A stretch of DNA of 64,000 bases, from assembly GCF_900110755.1 (NCBI RefSeq), contig NZ_FOFF01000038.1, positions 24,684 to 88,683 of the forward strand, written 5' to 3'. Source of the DNA: Streptomyces sp. yr375. GTDB taxonomy: Bacteria; Actinomycetota; Actinomycetes; Streptomycetales; Streptomycetaceae. Within the stretch, counting starts at the first letter, position 1. The number at the start of each line of letters is the position of its first letter. Under the pieces are notes generated by a model. The model was given only the letters and a program-made list of their open reading frames with translations, did no database searches and was not told the origin of the DNA. This document shows, piece after piece, positions 42,502 to 51,151 of this stretch. The position numbers were made by a program, and so were the translations under genes.

Positions 42502-42571
42502 GCCGGCTGAGCCCCGCTGAACCAACTGACGGTTTTCAGCCGGGCGTTGGTGACATGGGTCACCCGGCGGC

Positions 42572-43156
42572 TCAGTCGAGCGGTACGGACCGCCGGGACG
42601 GGTCCCGCAGATCCGTCCCGTTCGTCAGCCAGCGCTCCTGGAGGGCCTGAGCGCCGTGGACGCGTTTCCAGGCGGCCTCGTTCGGGGTCATGGGCAGCAG
42701 CGGCAGGAAGCGGACCGGGTCGAGGGGCGCGTCGAGGCCGAGGTCCTCGACCAGACCGCCCGGCTCGGCGACCAGGACCGACGTGAAGGGAGCGCCGGGC
42801 CACAGCGGCTCGCCGACGTCCAGCGAGGCGCCGGGGGCCACGACCACACCCTCGACCTGCGGAGACGCGGCGAGCACGGCAAGCGGACGGAGCACCTTGT
42901 CCGTGTCGGCGGTGCCGGGGCGCACCGACAGGACCAGCTCGGCGCGCGGGCCCTCGACCGGGTCCGCGAGCATCGCCGTGGGGTCGCTCATCGGCTGCGC
43001 GGACATGCCGAGCGTGGCGTAACGGACGACGTCGCCCTCATGGAAACGCAGCACCTCGACACGGTCCGTACCGAGGAACGTGACCGCCGCGCGGGCGTCC
43101 GGCTCGCCCAGCGCGCTGCGCAGACGGGCCTCGACCAGAGGAAGAACATCAGCCAT
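42572..43156 (-). CDS. Suppressor-of-fused (SUFU) domain protein
   Basis: 194 residues from ATG 43156. It matches the bacterial SUFU-like domain: FHEGDVVRYATLGMS near 40, RAELVLSVRP, SVLVAEPGGL, and FLPLLPMTPNEAAWKR near the C-terminus. Function in bacteria is unclear; some members are immunity or toxin-associated proteins, but nothing toxin-like is next to it. TATGCT 6 nt before the ATG predicts a leaderless mRNA. Convergent with the MFS gene. Confidence 0.8.
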   Translation of the reverse strand: MADVLPLVEARLRSALGEPDARAAVTFLGTDRVEVLRFHEGDVVRYATLGMSAQPMSDPTAMLADPVEGPRAELVLSVRPGTADTDKVLRPLAVLAASPQVEGVVVAPGASLDVGEPLWPGAPFTSVLVAEPGGLVEDLGLDAPLDPVRFLPLLPMTPNEAAWKRVHGAQALQERWLTNGTDLRDPSRRSVPLD

Positions 43157-43162
43157 GCGGCG

Positions 43163-43168
43163 AGCATA
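43163..43168 (-). promoter_or_regulatory. Leaderless-type -10 box TATGCT of the SUFU gene
   Basis: TATGCT on the minus strand ends 6 nt before the ATG at 43156, and no ribosome binding site is present. Confidence 0.5.
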
Positions 43169-43323
43169 GAACTCGTCACCGCGGGGCAAAGCAGCGCCTT
43201 GACACTTCGACCGGCTGATACTCTGGCACGGTCGTTCGGGGCAGCACGCAGAAGCGTCGCGATCTTGCCTCGACGCAGACGAGACTCCCTTACGAGGGAC
43301 CGGCTGGAGGAGGTGGGGCTGTC

Positions 43324-43371
43324 ATGGATCGAAGTCACCCGTGCAGTACCACTCGCTCTTCCGGCCGTTGA
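43324..43371 (+). CDS. Possible 15-codon leader peptide upstream of corA
   Basis: ATG 43324 with an excellent ribosome binding site (GGAGGAGG) reads MDRSHPCSTTRSSGR and stops. It lies in the 470-bp region 43157-43626 ahead of corA, which also holds TTGACA (43199) but no convincing -10. By analogy with mgtL-type leaders it could respond to magnesium, but nothing in the sequence proves it. No known riboswitch pattern was recognised in the region. Confidence 0.3.
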   Translation: MDRSHPCSTTRSSGR

Positions 43372-43626
43372 CGCAGCTTCTCCGAACTTTCGGCTGATCG
43401 CCGCCTTTCCCGATCGCGTCCTCACGCGGAAGAGCACTTCGTTTCGTTTTCTCTGAACTTGCAGTAGCTGAACCAGTAGCTGAGTCAGCGACGAAACTCG
43501 CCACCGCGACGGAGCGGTGCTCCCCGCTTTGTGGACGTGCCAAACATCCGTACTCAGGACGTCCTCATTCCGGGTAGTTCCACCCGTCGCAGCGGCCTTC
43601 GTCGCCCGATGCGAAGGAGCCCTGCC

Positions 43627-44754
43627 ATGTCGATGATCCGCGACCTGCGCGCCGTGGTCCGCCCGTCCCGCCCCTCCCTGCGCAAGAGCGTGCGCCTGGA
43701 CAGCGGCGCCTACGACACCACCCGCGACCCCGGCACCCCGTCGGCCGTCGTCGACTGCGCCGTCTACCGCGACGGCACCCGCGTCCCGTTCACGACGCCG
43801 CCCACCCCGCACGAGGCCATGCGCCAGGTGCGGCGCGACGGCGGCTTCGTGTGGATCGGTCTGCACGAGCCGACCGAAGCCGAATTCGCCGGTATCGCCA
43901 GCGAGTTCGGGCTGCACCCGCTGGCCGTGGAGGACGCCGTGCAGGCGCACCAGCGGCCCAAGCTGGAGCGCTACGACGACTCCCTCTTCACCGTCTTCAA
44001 GACCATCCACTACGTCGAGCACGACCGGCTCACGGCCAACAGCGAGGTCGTCGAGACCGGTGAGGTCATGTGCTTCACCGGCAAGGACTTCTTCATCACC
44101 GTCCGGCACGGCGGCCAGGGCTCGCTGCGCGCGCTGCGCCACCGCCTCCAGGACGACCCCGAGCTGCTCGACAAGGGCCCCTCGGCGGTGCTGCACGCGA
44201 TCGCCGACCATGTCGTCGACGGCTATGTCGCGGTCGCCGACGCCGTGCAGGACGACATCGACGAGGTCGAGACGGAGGTGTTCTCGCCGGGACGCAAGGG
44301 CTCCCCGCGCGGTACGGACGCCGGCCGGATCTACCAACTCAAGCGTGAGGTACTGGAGTTCAAGCGCGCGGTGTCGCCGCTGCTGCGGCCGATGCAGTTG
44401 CTGAGCGAGCGGCCGATGCGGCTGGTCGACCCCGATATCCAGAAGTACTTCCGGGACGTCGCCGACCACCTCGCCCGGGTCCAGGAGCAGGTCATCGGCT
44501 TCGACGAACTGCTCAACTCGATCCTTCAGGCCAACCTCGCGCAGGCGTCCGTCGCGCAGAACGAGGACATGCGCAAGATCACGTCCTGGGCGGCCATCAT
44601 CGCCGTGCCGACGATGGTGTGCGGGGTGTACGGCATGAACTTCGACTACATGCCGGAACTGCACTGGAAGTTCGGCTATCCCGTCGTCATGACGGCCATG
44701 GTCGCGCTGTGTGTGGGCATCCACCGCACGCTGAAGCGCAACGGCTGGCTGTGA
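43627..44754 (+). CDS. corA: CorA-type magnesium/cobalt transporter
   Basis: 375 residues from ATG 43627 with AAGGAG 8 nt upstream. Large N-terminal cytoplasmic funnel domain (about 1-310), then two membrane helices. The GMN selectivity motif lies in YGMNFDYMPEL (about 336-338). A pentameric channel that imports magnesium. A 470-bp upstream region suggests a long regulated leader. A Mrp ATPase and MgtE-N/CBS protein lie downstream, and the same set occurs in mycobacteria. Confidence 0.95.
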   Translation: MSMIRDLRAVVRPSRPSLRKSVRLDSGAYDTTRDPGTPSAVVDCAVYRDGTRVPFTTPPTPHEAMRQVRRDGGFVWIGLHEPTEAEFAGIASEFGLHPLAVEDAVQAHQRPKLERYDDSLFTVFKTIHYVEHDRLTANSEVVETGEVMCFTGKDFFITVRHGGQGSLRALRHRLQDDPELLDKGPSAVLHAIADHVVDGYVAVADAVQDDIDEVETEVFSPGRKGSPRGTDAGRIYQLKREVLEFKRAVSPLLRPMQLLSERPMRLVDPDIQKYFRDVADHLARVQEQVIGFDELLNSILQANLAQASVAQNEDMRKITSWAAIIAVPTMVCGVYGMNFDYMPELHWKFGYPVVMTAMVALCVGIHRTLKRNGWL

Positions 44755-44776
44755 GGGGCGTCGGGCGGGCCCTGGC

Positions 44777-44782
44777 TAGGCT
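44777..44782 (+). promoter_or_regulatory. Leaderless-type -10 box TAGGCT
   Basis: TAGGCT ends 6 nt before the ATG at 44789; no ribosome binding site. Confidence 0.5.
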
Positions 44783-44788
44783 GGCGTC

Positions 44789-45334
44789 ATGACAAGCGAG
44801 CTGCCCGGAAAGGCCCCCCTCGACCAGGCCCTTCTCGACCGGGCCCTCGTCGAGGAGGCCACCAAGAAGTCCGGCCTCGTCTGGGTGCGGGGCGCCGGCG
44901 AACCGGCCGCGCGTGCGCTGTGGCACGTGTGGCACGAGGGCGCGGCCTGCCTGATCGGCGACGGTCCCGGTGAGCAGCCGCTGCCAGGGCTCGTCCACGG
45001 CGGCTCGGCCGAGGTCACCGTCCGCAGCAAGGACAAGGGCGGCCGGCTGGTCTCCTGGACGGCGACGGTCGTGGAGCTGGCATCCGGTTCCGAAGCGTGG
45101 GAGGCGGCCGTCGCAGAGCTGAAGGGCAAGCGGCTGAACGCTCCCGACGGCGAGGCGATGACCGGGCGTTGGGCACGCGAGTGCCGCGTACTCCGGCTGG
45201 AGCCCACCGGGGGCGTACTGCCCCTGCCCGACGGGGATCTGGCGGCGCGGCCGGTGCCGTCGCCCGCCACCACCCGGGAACCGGCCCCGGCGGGCCTGCC
45301 GAAACTGCTGCTGAAGCGCCGCAAACCCAAGTAG
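44789..45334 (+). CDS. Conserved hypothetical protein, 181 residues
   Basis: Begins MTSELPGKAPLDQALLDRALV and ends LLLKRRKPK. The middle (GLVWVRGAGEPAARALWHVWHEGAACLI) and SAEVTVRSKDKGGRLVSWTATV suggest a beta-barrel such as the split-barrel FMN-binding fold, but this is uncertain. Cytoplasmic, no membrane segment. Probably leaderless. 34 bp after corA, but with its own promoter. Confidence 0.75.
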   Translation: MTSELPGKAPLDQALLDRALVEEATKKSGLVWVRGAGEPAARALWHVWHEGAACLIGDGPGEQPLPGLVHGGSAEVTVRSKDKGGRLVSWTATVVELASGSEAWEAAVAELKGKRLNAPDGEAMTGRWARECRVLRLEPTGGVLPLPDGDLAARPVPSPATTREPAPAGLPKLLLKRRKPK

Positions 45335-45354
45335 CCGGTTACGTAAGGAGCCGG

Positions 45355-46119
45355 TCAGGACGTCGGCAGTTGCTTGCCGTAGTCCACCGTGTCGTCCTTG
45401 GCGGGTTTCTTCAGGGCGAAGTCCTGGCCCCAGGCGGAGAAGCTCAGTGTCCCGGCCCCGCCGCCCCGTTCCAGGCGCAGGGGGTACGGCTTGCCCTCCA
45501 GGGACACGTCCAGCGTGCCACCGGAGCCGCCGTCACCTGCGATGCGGATCGTGCGCACGCCGGACTGCTCGTGATGGCCGTCCGTGCCCAGCGAGCCGTG
45601 CAGCTCCAGAAGACCGTCGAGGAGGAGGTCCTTGTCCGTGAAACCGCTGAACTTCTTGTACGAGGGGTCGCCCGTCGGCACCTTCACGTACTTGCCCTGG
45701 AGCTTTTCGGCCGCCGCCGTGTCGGAGTCGGTGCCCGAGCCGCCGTCACCGGACTTGCCGTCCTCGTGGTTCCAGAACGCCGCGTCGGCCTTCAGATACA
45801 ACTCCTCGCCGATCCGCAGGACGTGGAAGGTGGCCCCCTCCGCGGTCACCGACCCGGTGCCGCCGCCCGCCTTCAGCCGCATGTCGAGCGTGTACGTCTT
45901 CCCGCTGGTGACCACGCTCCCCGACAGCCGCACCGCGTCCACACCGCCGGCGGCCGTCCGCGCCTTCGTCTGGATCTCCTTGGCGGGCAGCTTGCCCACG
46001 CCGTTCGTGCCGGCGTCCGGGTCCTCGCTGCACCCTGTCGCCCCCAGGCCCACGACCAGTGCGCACATCGCGCTCAGGAGCGCGGCCTTGCGAGTACGGC
46101 CCTGGGTAATCGCAGTCAC
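45355..46119 (-). CDS. Secreted lipoprotein, LppX/LolA-like beta fold
   Basis: 254 residues from GTG 46119. Signal peptide and lipobox (GLGATGC near residue 29). The mature part repeats beta-strand patterns (VRLSGSVVTSGKTYTLDMRL, GSVTAEGATFHVLRIGEELYL, YVKVPTGDPSYKKFSG), as in actinobacterial LppX/LprG-like or LolA-like lipoproteins. An Asp/Gly/Ser-rich loop (GKSGDGGSGTDSD) interrupts it. May carry lipid or hydrophobic ligands at the cell surface; inferred. Confidence 0.8.
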   Translation of the reverse strand: MTAITQGRTRKAALLSAMCALVVGLGATGCSEDPDAGTNGVGKLPAKEIQTKARTAAGGVDAVRLSGSVVTSGKTYTLDMRLKAGGGTGSVTAEGATFHVLRIGEELYLKADAAFWNHEDGKSGDGGSGTDSDTAAAEKLQGKYVKVPTGDPSYKKFSGFTDKDLLLDGLLELHGSLGTDGHHEQSGVRTIRIAGDGGSGGTLDVSLEGKPYPLRLERGGGAGTLSFSAWGQDFALKKPAKDDTVDYGKQLPTS

Positions 46120-46288
46120 AGAGAACGCTGCCTTTCTGCGGGGGTGTGCCGAGCGGCGTACGGCAGCGTACCGGGGTCGCGGGCCGCGAGCGGAGCCGGA
46201 CCGTCCGGACCGCCCACCAGGGCGTATCCGATCGGGACGGGCTAGCCTGAAGCCCGCACGAGCGGGCAATCCGACCCGAGCGGACCAT

Positions 46289-46348
46289 ACGGAAACAGCC
46301 ACGGAAACGGCTACAGAAGCAGCTACGGAAACAGCTACAAAAACGGTT
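46289..46348 (+). repeat. 12-bp tandem repeat, five units, in a 5' leader
   Basis: Units ACGGAAACAGCC, ACGGAAACGGCT, ACAGAAGCAGCT, ACGGAAACAGCT, ACAAAAACGGTT end 18 bp before the ATG of the MgtE-N/CBS gene. They are much richer in A than their surroundings. Probably transcribed, as TAGCCT (46243-46248) is a -10 candidate. Confidence 0.8.
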
Positions 46349-46366
46349 AAGGAGAAAGGCGCGGTC

Positions 46367-47761
46367 ATGGCATCGGGCAACCCGCGGATCTTCGTCTCGC
46401 ACCTCGCCGCCGTGCCCGTCTTCGATCCGAACGGCGAGCAGGTGGGGCGGGTCCGCGATCTGGTCGTCGTGCTGCGGGTCGGGCGGCGGCCGCCGCGCGT
46501 GCTCGGGCTGGTCGTCGAACTGTCCACGCGGCGGCGGATCTTCCTGCCGATGACCCGGGTGACCGGCATCGAGTCCGGCCAGGTCATCACCACCGGCGTG
46601 GTCAACGTCCGGCGCTTCGAACAGCGGCCCACCGAGCGGCTCGTCTTCGGCGAGCTCCTGGACCGGCGCGTCAACCTCGTCGGGCCGGGGAAGCCCGGAG
46701 GGCCGGGAGAACCCGGGGAGCCGGGCGAGCTGGGCGAGCCGGGAGAGCTGGGAGAGGAGGTCACCGTCCTCGATGTGTCGCTGCGTCAGTTGCCGGCCCG
46801 CCGGGACTGGGAGATCGACCGGGTCTTCGTCCGCAAGGGCAGGAAGGGCGGCGCGTTCCGGCGGGCCAAGGGCGAGACGCTGACGGTGGGGTGGTCGGCC
46901 GTCACCGGGTTCTCGCTGGAGGAGCACGGGCAGGGGGCGGAGAGCCTCCTCGCCACCTTCGAGCAGTTGCGCCCGGCCGACCTCGCCAACGTGCTGCACC
47001 ACCTGTCGCCGAAGCGGCGGGCCGAGGTCGCCGCCGCCCTCGACGACGACCGCCTCGCCGACGTCCTCGAGGAGCTGCCGGAGGACGACCAGATCGAGAT
47101 CCTCGGCAAGTTGAAGGAGGAGCGCGCCGCGGACGTCCTGGAGGCCATGGACCCCGACGACGCGGCCGACCTGCTCTCCGAGCTGCCCGAGAACGACCAG
47201 GAGCGGCTGCTGAGCCTGATGGAGCCCGCCGACGCGGCCGACATGCGGCGTCTGCTGGCGTACGAGGAGCACACGGCGGGCGGCCTGATGACCACCGAGC
47301 CGATCATCCTGCGCCCGGACGCGACCGTCGCCGACGCCCTCGCCCGCGTGCGCAACCCCGACCTCTCCCCCGCCCTCGCCGCCCAGGTCTACGTCTGCCG
47401 CCCGCCGGACGAGACGCCGACCGGCAAGTACCTCGGCACGGTCCACTTCCAGCGCCTGCTGCGCGACCCGCCGTACACGCTGGTCAGCTCGATCCTCGAC
47501 GAGAGCCTCCAGACCCTCGCGCCGGACGCGGCGCTGCCGGTCGTCGCCGGGTTCTTCGCGACGTACGACATGGTCGCGGCGCCCGTCGTCAACGAGGCGG
47601 GTTCGCTGCTGGGCGCGGTGACCGTGGACGACGTCCTGGACCACATGCTCCCGGAGGACTGGCGCGAGACGGAGTTCCACCTCGACGAAGGCAGTACCGA
47701 AGGCGGGACCGAGCACGGGACCGGCGTCGCGGGTGAGGGGGTGGTTCCGCATGGCTCCTGA
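46367..47761 (+). CDS. Soluble MgtE-N plus CBS-domain protein with PRC-barrel-like N-terminus
   Basis: 464 residues from ATG 46367 with AAGGAGAAAGG upstream. N-terminal PRC-barrel-like strands (VFDPNGEQVGRVRDLVV, VVNVRRFEQRPTERLV); a collagen-like Gly-x-x insert at about 105-130; MgtE intracellular N domain at about 190-300 (LLATFEQLRPADLANVLHHL, EELPEDDQIEILGKL, LSELPENDQERLLSLM); then a CBS pair (EHTAGGLMTTEPIILRPDATV). It lacks the membrane domain of MgtE, so it is probably a magnesium- or nucleotide-sensing regulator. It overlaps the next gene by 11 bp and lies near corA. Confidence 0.9.
   Translation: MASGNPRIFVSHLAAVPVFDPNGEQVGRVRDLVVVLRVGRRPPRVLGLVVELSTRRRIFLPMTRVTGIESGQVITTGVVNVRRFEQRPTERLVFGELLDRRVNLVGPGKPGGPGEPGEPGELGEPGELGEEVTVLDVSLRQLPARRDWEIDRVFVRKGRKGGAFRRAKGETLTVGWSAVTGFSLEEHGQGAESLLATFEQLRPADLANVLHHLSPKRRAEVAAALDDDRLADVLEELPEDDQIEILGKLKEERAADVLEAMDPDDAADLLSELPENDQERLLSLMEPADAADMRRLLAYEEHTAGGLMTTEPIILRPDATVADALARVRNPDLSPALAAQVYVCRPPDETPTGKYLGTVHFQRLLRDPPYTLVSSILDESLQTLAPDAALPVVAGFFATYDMVAAPVVNEAGSLLGAVTVDDVLDHMLPEDWRETEFHLDEGSTEGGTEHGTGVAGEGVVPHGS
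46681..46755 (+). repeat. Collagen-like Gly-x-x triplet insert
   Basis: About eight Gly-x-x triplets (GKPGGPGEPGEPGELGEPG) are encoded by a 9-bp-like repeat of CCGGGAGAGC/CCGGGCGAGC, in the linker between the two beta-barrel-like parts of the MgtE-N protein. Confidence 0.8.
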
Positions 47762-48347
47762 GCGGGAGAGCGGGCGCGGCGAGCGCACGCCCAGCGGCGC
47801 CACGGCGTCCAGTCGTCACCGGGCCCGGCTGGACCAGCCGCGGACGCCCCGGCGTCGGCTGCTGCCCGAGTACGACCCGGAGGCCTTCGGGCGGCTGTCG
47901 GAGCGCATCGCGCGGTTCCTGGGCACCGGGCGGTTCATCGTCTGGATGACGATCGTCATCATCGTCTGGGTCCTGTGGAACATCTTCGCGCCCACTGACC
48001 TGCGCTTCGACCACTACCCCTTCATCTTCCTGACCTTGATGCTGTCCCTCCAGGCCTCCTACGCGGCCCCGCTGATCCTGCTCGCGCAGAACAGGCAGGA
48101 CGACCGCGACCGGGTCAACCTGGAGCAGGACCGCAAGCAGAACGAGCGGTCGATCGCCGACACCGAGTACCTGACCAGGGAGATCGCCGCGCTGCGCATC
48201 GGCCTGGGCGAGGTCGCCACCCGGGACTGGATCCGCTCGGAGCTCCAGGACATGGTCAAGGAACTGGAGGAGCGGGGCAACGGCCATCGCGAACCCGCCG
48301 TATTCCCGGCGGAACGGTCGCGGGGGCGTGACGTAGACGACCGGTGA
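47751..48347 (+). CDS. DUF1003 membrane protein
   Basis: 198 residues from ATG 47751, overlapping the previous stop by 11 bp. Basic disordered N-terminus, then two membrane helices (FIVWMTIVIIVWVLWNIF about 63-80 and IFLTLMLSLQASYAAPLILL about 93-112). A conserved RQDDRDRVNLEQDRKQNERS segment that can form a coiled coil follows. DUF1003 proteins are linked by neighbourhood with magnesium/cobalt proteins; no function proven. Cotranscribed and translationally coupled with the MgtE-N/CBS protein, so probably its membrane partner. Confidence 0.9.
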   Translation: MAPERESGRGERTPSGATASSRHRARLDQPRTPRRRLLPEYDPEAFGRLSERIARFLGTGRFIVWMTIVIIVWVLWNIFAPTDLRFDHYPFIFLTLMLSLQASYAAPLILLAQNRQDDRDRVNLEQDRKQNERSIADTEYLTREIAALRIGLGEVATRDWIRSELQDMVKELEERGNGHREPAVFPAERSRGRDVDDR

Positions 48348-48377
48348 CGGGCTTACCGGCGGCCCCGCCGGTCGCCG

Positions 48378-48383
48378 TACCAT
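48378..48383 (+). promoter_or_regulatory. Leaderless-type -10 box TACCAT of mrp
   Basis: TACCAT ends 7 nt before the ATG at 48391, with no ribosome binding site. Confidence 0.5.
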
Positions 48384-48390
48384 CGTGGTT

Positions 48391-49524
48391 ATGGCTAGCG
48401 AAGACGCGGTGCGTGAAGCACTGGCGACGGTGAACGACCCCGAGATCAACCGCCCCATCACCGAACTGGGGATGGTGAAGTCGGTGGAGATCGGCGCGGA
48501 CGGGGCGGTCGCGGTCGCCGTGTACCTGACGGTCTCCGGCTGCCCGATGCGCGAGACCATCACGCAGCGGGTGACCGACGCGGTTGCCGCGGTCGACGGC
48601 GTGACCAGCGTCGACGTGACGCTCGACGTGATGAGCGACGAACAGCGCAAGGAACTCGCGACCGCCCTGCGCGGTGGCCAGACCGAGCGCGAGGTCCCCT
48701 TCGCCAAGCCCGGCTCCCTCACCCGCGTGTACGCGATCGCGTCCGGCAAGGGCGGCGTCGGCAAGTCGTCGGTGACGGTGAACCTGGCGGCGGCGATGGC
48801 GGCCGACGGTCTGAAGGTGGGCGTGGTCGACGCCGACATCTACGGCCACAGCGTGCCGCGCATGCTGGGCGCGGACGGCCATCCGACCCAGGTCGAGAAC
48901 ATGATCATGCCGCCGTCGGCGCACGGCGTGAAGGTCATCTCCATCGGCATGTTCACTCCGGGCAACGACCCGGTCGTGTGGCGCGGCCCGATGCTGCACC
49001 GCGCGCTCCAGCAGTTCCTGGCGGACGTCTACTGGGGCGATCTGGACGTGCTCCTGCTGGACCTGCCCCCGGGCACGGGCGACATCGCGATCTCGGTCGC
49101 GCAGCTCGTCCCGAACGCGGAGATCCTCGTCGTGACGACGCCTCAGCAGGCGGCGGCCGAGGTCGCCGAGCGGGCGGGCTCGATCGCCGTGCAGACCCAC
49201 CAGAAGATCGTCGGCGTGGTCGAGAACATGGCCGGCCTGCCCTGCCCGCACTGCGACGAGATGGTCGACGTGTTCGGCACGGGCGGCGGCCAGAGCGTGG
49301 CCGACGGCCTGACCCGTAGGACGGGCGCGTCGGTCCCCGTCCTCGGCTCCATCCCGATCGACGTCCGGCTGCGCGAGGGCGGCGACGAGGGCAAGCCGGT
49401 CGTGCTGAGCGACCCGGACTCCCCGGCGGGCGCGGCCCTGCGCGCGATCGCGGGCAAGCTGGGCGGCCGACAGCGCGGCCTGTCGGGCCTGTCGCTGGGG
49501 ATCACACCCAGGAACAAGTTCTAG
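48391..49524 (+). CDS. mrp: Mrp/ApbC/NBP35-type iron-sulfur carrier P-loop ATPase
   Basis: 377 residues from ATG 48391; probably leaderless. N-terminal MIP18/DUF59-like domain (about 1-95: VNDPEINRPITELGMV, VSGCPMRETI). Deviant Walker A SGKGGVGKSS (about 118-127), DADIYGHSVPRMLG, LLLDLPPGTGD, and a CPHC pair near 285 that can bind a bridging Fe-S cluster. It transfers Fe-S clusters to apoproteins in the cytoplasm. Ends with a hairpin at 49566. Confidence 0.95.
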   Translation: MASEDAVREALATVNDPEINRPITELGMVKSVEIGADGAVAVAVYLTVSGCPMRETITQRVTDAVAAVDGVTSVDVTLDVMSDEQRKELATALRGGQTEREVPFAKPGSLTRVYAIASGKGGVGKSSVTVNLAAAMAADGLKVGVVDADIYGHSVPRMLGADGHPTQVENMIMPPSAHGVKVISIGMFTPGNDPVVWRGPMLHRALQQFLADVYWGDLDVLLLDLPPGTGDIAISVAQLVPNAEILVVTTPQQAAAEVAERAGSIAVQTHQKIVGVVENMAGLPCPHCDEMVDVFGTGGGQSVADGLTRRTGASVPVLGSIPIDVRLREGGDEGKPVVLSDPDSPAGAALRAIAGKLGGRQRGLSGLSLGITPRNKF

Positions 49525-49565
49525 CGTTTCCGGCGTTCTCTAGCGTTTTCCGGCGTACGACCATG

Positions 49566-49591
49566 GGGTGCCCTCCGTCGCGAGGGCACCC
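49566..49591 (+). terminator. Hairpin after mrp
   Basis: GGGTGCCCTC (49566-49575) pairs perfectly with GAGGGCACCC (49582-49591), followed by TTCGTCGTT. Just upstream, a direct repeat TAGCG-TTT(T)CCGGCGT occurs twice. Confidence 0.65.
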
Positions 49592-49632
49592 TTCGTCGTT
49601 GCTGGCGCAGTCGTTGCCGGGCGCAGTCGTGG

Positions 49633-50292
49633 CTACGCGTACTCGGCGACGTCCTTGACGACGCAGAAGCCGAGCCCGTACGCGCTCATGCCCCTCCCGT
49701 ACGCCCCCAGGTGCACCCCTTGCTCGGTGGAGCCGGCCAGGACCCAGCCGAACTCGGACTCCCGGTAGTGGAAGGGGGTCGGCACGCCGTCGACGGGGAG
49801 GGACAGCGTCGACCAGTCCGCGCCCGCGAGGTCGTCGGCGAGGACCCACGCCGTCTCGGTCTGCTGGTCCAGCCAGTCGTCGCGCAGGCTGTGGTCCATC
49901 TGGCCCGGCCAGGTGAAGGACAGCAGCCCGACGCCCGCGAGCCAGGCCGCCGAGGACACCGAGGTGGCCTCCAGCAGACCCGTGCCGTCCGCGCTGCGCC
50001 GCACGGGGTTCGCGGCGACGGTCACGACGACCGCGAACTTGCCGCGGTCCTCACCGGCCGTCTCGTGCCGTACGGAGGGCTCGTCACCGTGTCCGATGGA
50101 ACCGTGCTCCACGGCCCCGTCGGCCGCCGTGCCCACCTGCATCAGCCAGCGCGGCCCCGTGAAGGCCTCGTCGAGGCCGTACCAGGGGAAGGGTGCCTCC
50201 AGGTAGCCGTCGACGGTACGGCGGGCGGAGGGGACCTGTTGTCCGTCCTCCGCGGCCGGCGTCTGCGCGACTGCTTGACTCGTCGTCTCCAT
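49633..50292 (-). CDS. Conserved hypothetical protein, 219 residues
   Basis: Starts METTSQAVAQTPAAEDG with GAGGAGGCG upstream. Contains PFPWYGLDEAFTGPRWLMQVGT, SFTWPGQMDHSLRDDWLDQQ and FHYRESEFGWVLAGS, with many aromatic residues. No membrane segment or known motif. Found, as I recall, next to mrp and tatB in other Streptomyces. Cytoplasmic protein of unknown function. Confidence 0.75.
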   Translation of the reverse strand: METTSQAVAQTPAAEDGQQVPSARRTVDGYLEAPFPWYGLDEAFTGPRWLMQVGTAADGAVEHGSIGHGDEPSVRHETAGEDRGKFAVVVTVAANPVRRSADGTGLLEATSVSSAAWLAGVGLLSFTWPGQMDHSLRDDWLDQQTETAWVLADDLAGADWSTLSLPVDGVPTPFHYRESEFGWVLAGSTEQGVHLGAYGRGMSAYGLGFCVVKDVAEYA

Positions 50293-50462
50293 GTGCCCGG
50301 ACGCCTCCTCGTTCTCGACGGAGCGACCGGCCCGCCCCCCTTCGGGCGTACTCGTCCGCTCCGCACAACAACCAGGCAGCATAGCCACCCCGCCCCGGGC
50401 TGCCGGGAAACCTCCCGGCGCGTGGGACGTGCGCCCCCTCACACCGGGGGTGCGCGGGTGGC

Positions 50463-50903
50463 TCAGGTGGCGTCCGCGTCGAAGGCCGGACGGTCGTCCT
50501 TGACCGGCTCCTCGGGCTTCTTGGTCATGTCGATACGACCGCCGCCGGACGGGTTCGAAGACGCGATGGCGGTGTCCGTGTCGCGGCTGTGGACCGCGTC
50601 CGTGACCTCGGCCATCTCCTTCTTCAGGTCGAAGCCGTTGCGGATCTCCCGCAGCCCCAGCTCGTCGTTGTCCAACTGCTTGCGGAGGAAGGCTTTGGGG
50701 TTGAGGTCCTCGAACTCGAAGTCCTTGAAATCCGGGCCCAGTTCGCTGCGGATGTCCGCCTTGGCGCTCTCCGAGAACTCACGGATCTTCCGGACGGTGC
50801 GCATCACGTCCTGGATGACCTTGGGGAGCTTGTCCGGACCGAAGACGAGCACGGCCAGGACGGCGAGCGTCACCAGCTCGAGCGGCCCTATGTCATTGAA
50901 CAC
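50463..50903 (-). CDS. tatB: Twin-arginine translocation protein TatB
   Basis: 146 residues from GTG 50903 with GAGGAG upstream. The N-terminal transmembrane helix (NDIGPLELVTLAVLAVLVFG) is followed by the conserved PDKLPKVIQDV amphipathic helix, and a charged C-terminal tail. TatB with TatC binds twin-arginine signal peptides and passes folded proteins to TatA. It lies downstream of the sigma/anti-sigma/HtrA genes, as in M. tuberculosis. Confidence 0.93.
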   Translation of the reverse strand: MFNDIGPLELVTLAVLAVLVFGPDKLPKVIQDVMRTVRKIREFSESAKADIRSELGPDFKDFEFEDLNPKAFLRKQLDNDELGLREIRNGFDLKKEMAEVTDAVHSRDTDTAIASSNPSGGGRIDMTKKPEEPVKDDRPAFDADAT

Positions 50904-51151
50904 CTGAAGCTCCTCGCGATGTCCGCGGTCCTCGGTTCCTCGACCCTCAGTGGCCGAGCTCGGGTCTTCCGCGGTCCCGGCCCGGTCCACGGTACCTGTC
51001 GCACCTGTCCGACCGGTACCGTCCCGAGCCGTCCGCCTACGTGTACGCCACCGGTTTTCCGTGTTGTTTGCCTAGTGGGACCGGGTCTCGGGGTCTGACC
51101 TGTGACGTTTCTGTCAATCGTTGGGAGCGGGCTGAGGGCGCTCGCCCCGGC

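Noticed and set aside
43157..43626. Known magnesium or cobalt riboswitch before corA
   Set aside because: No recognisable M-box or cobalamin consensus was seen; left as an undefined leader.
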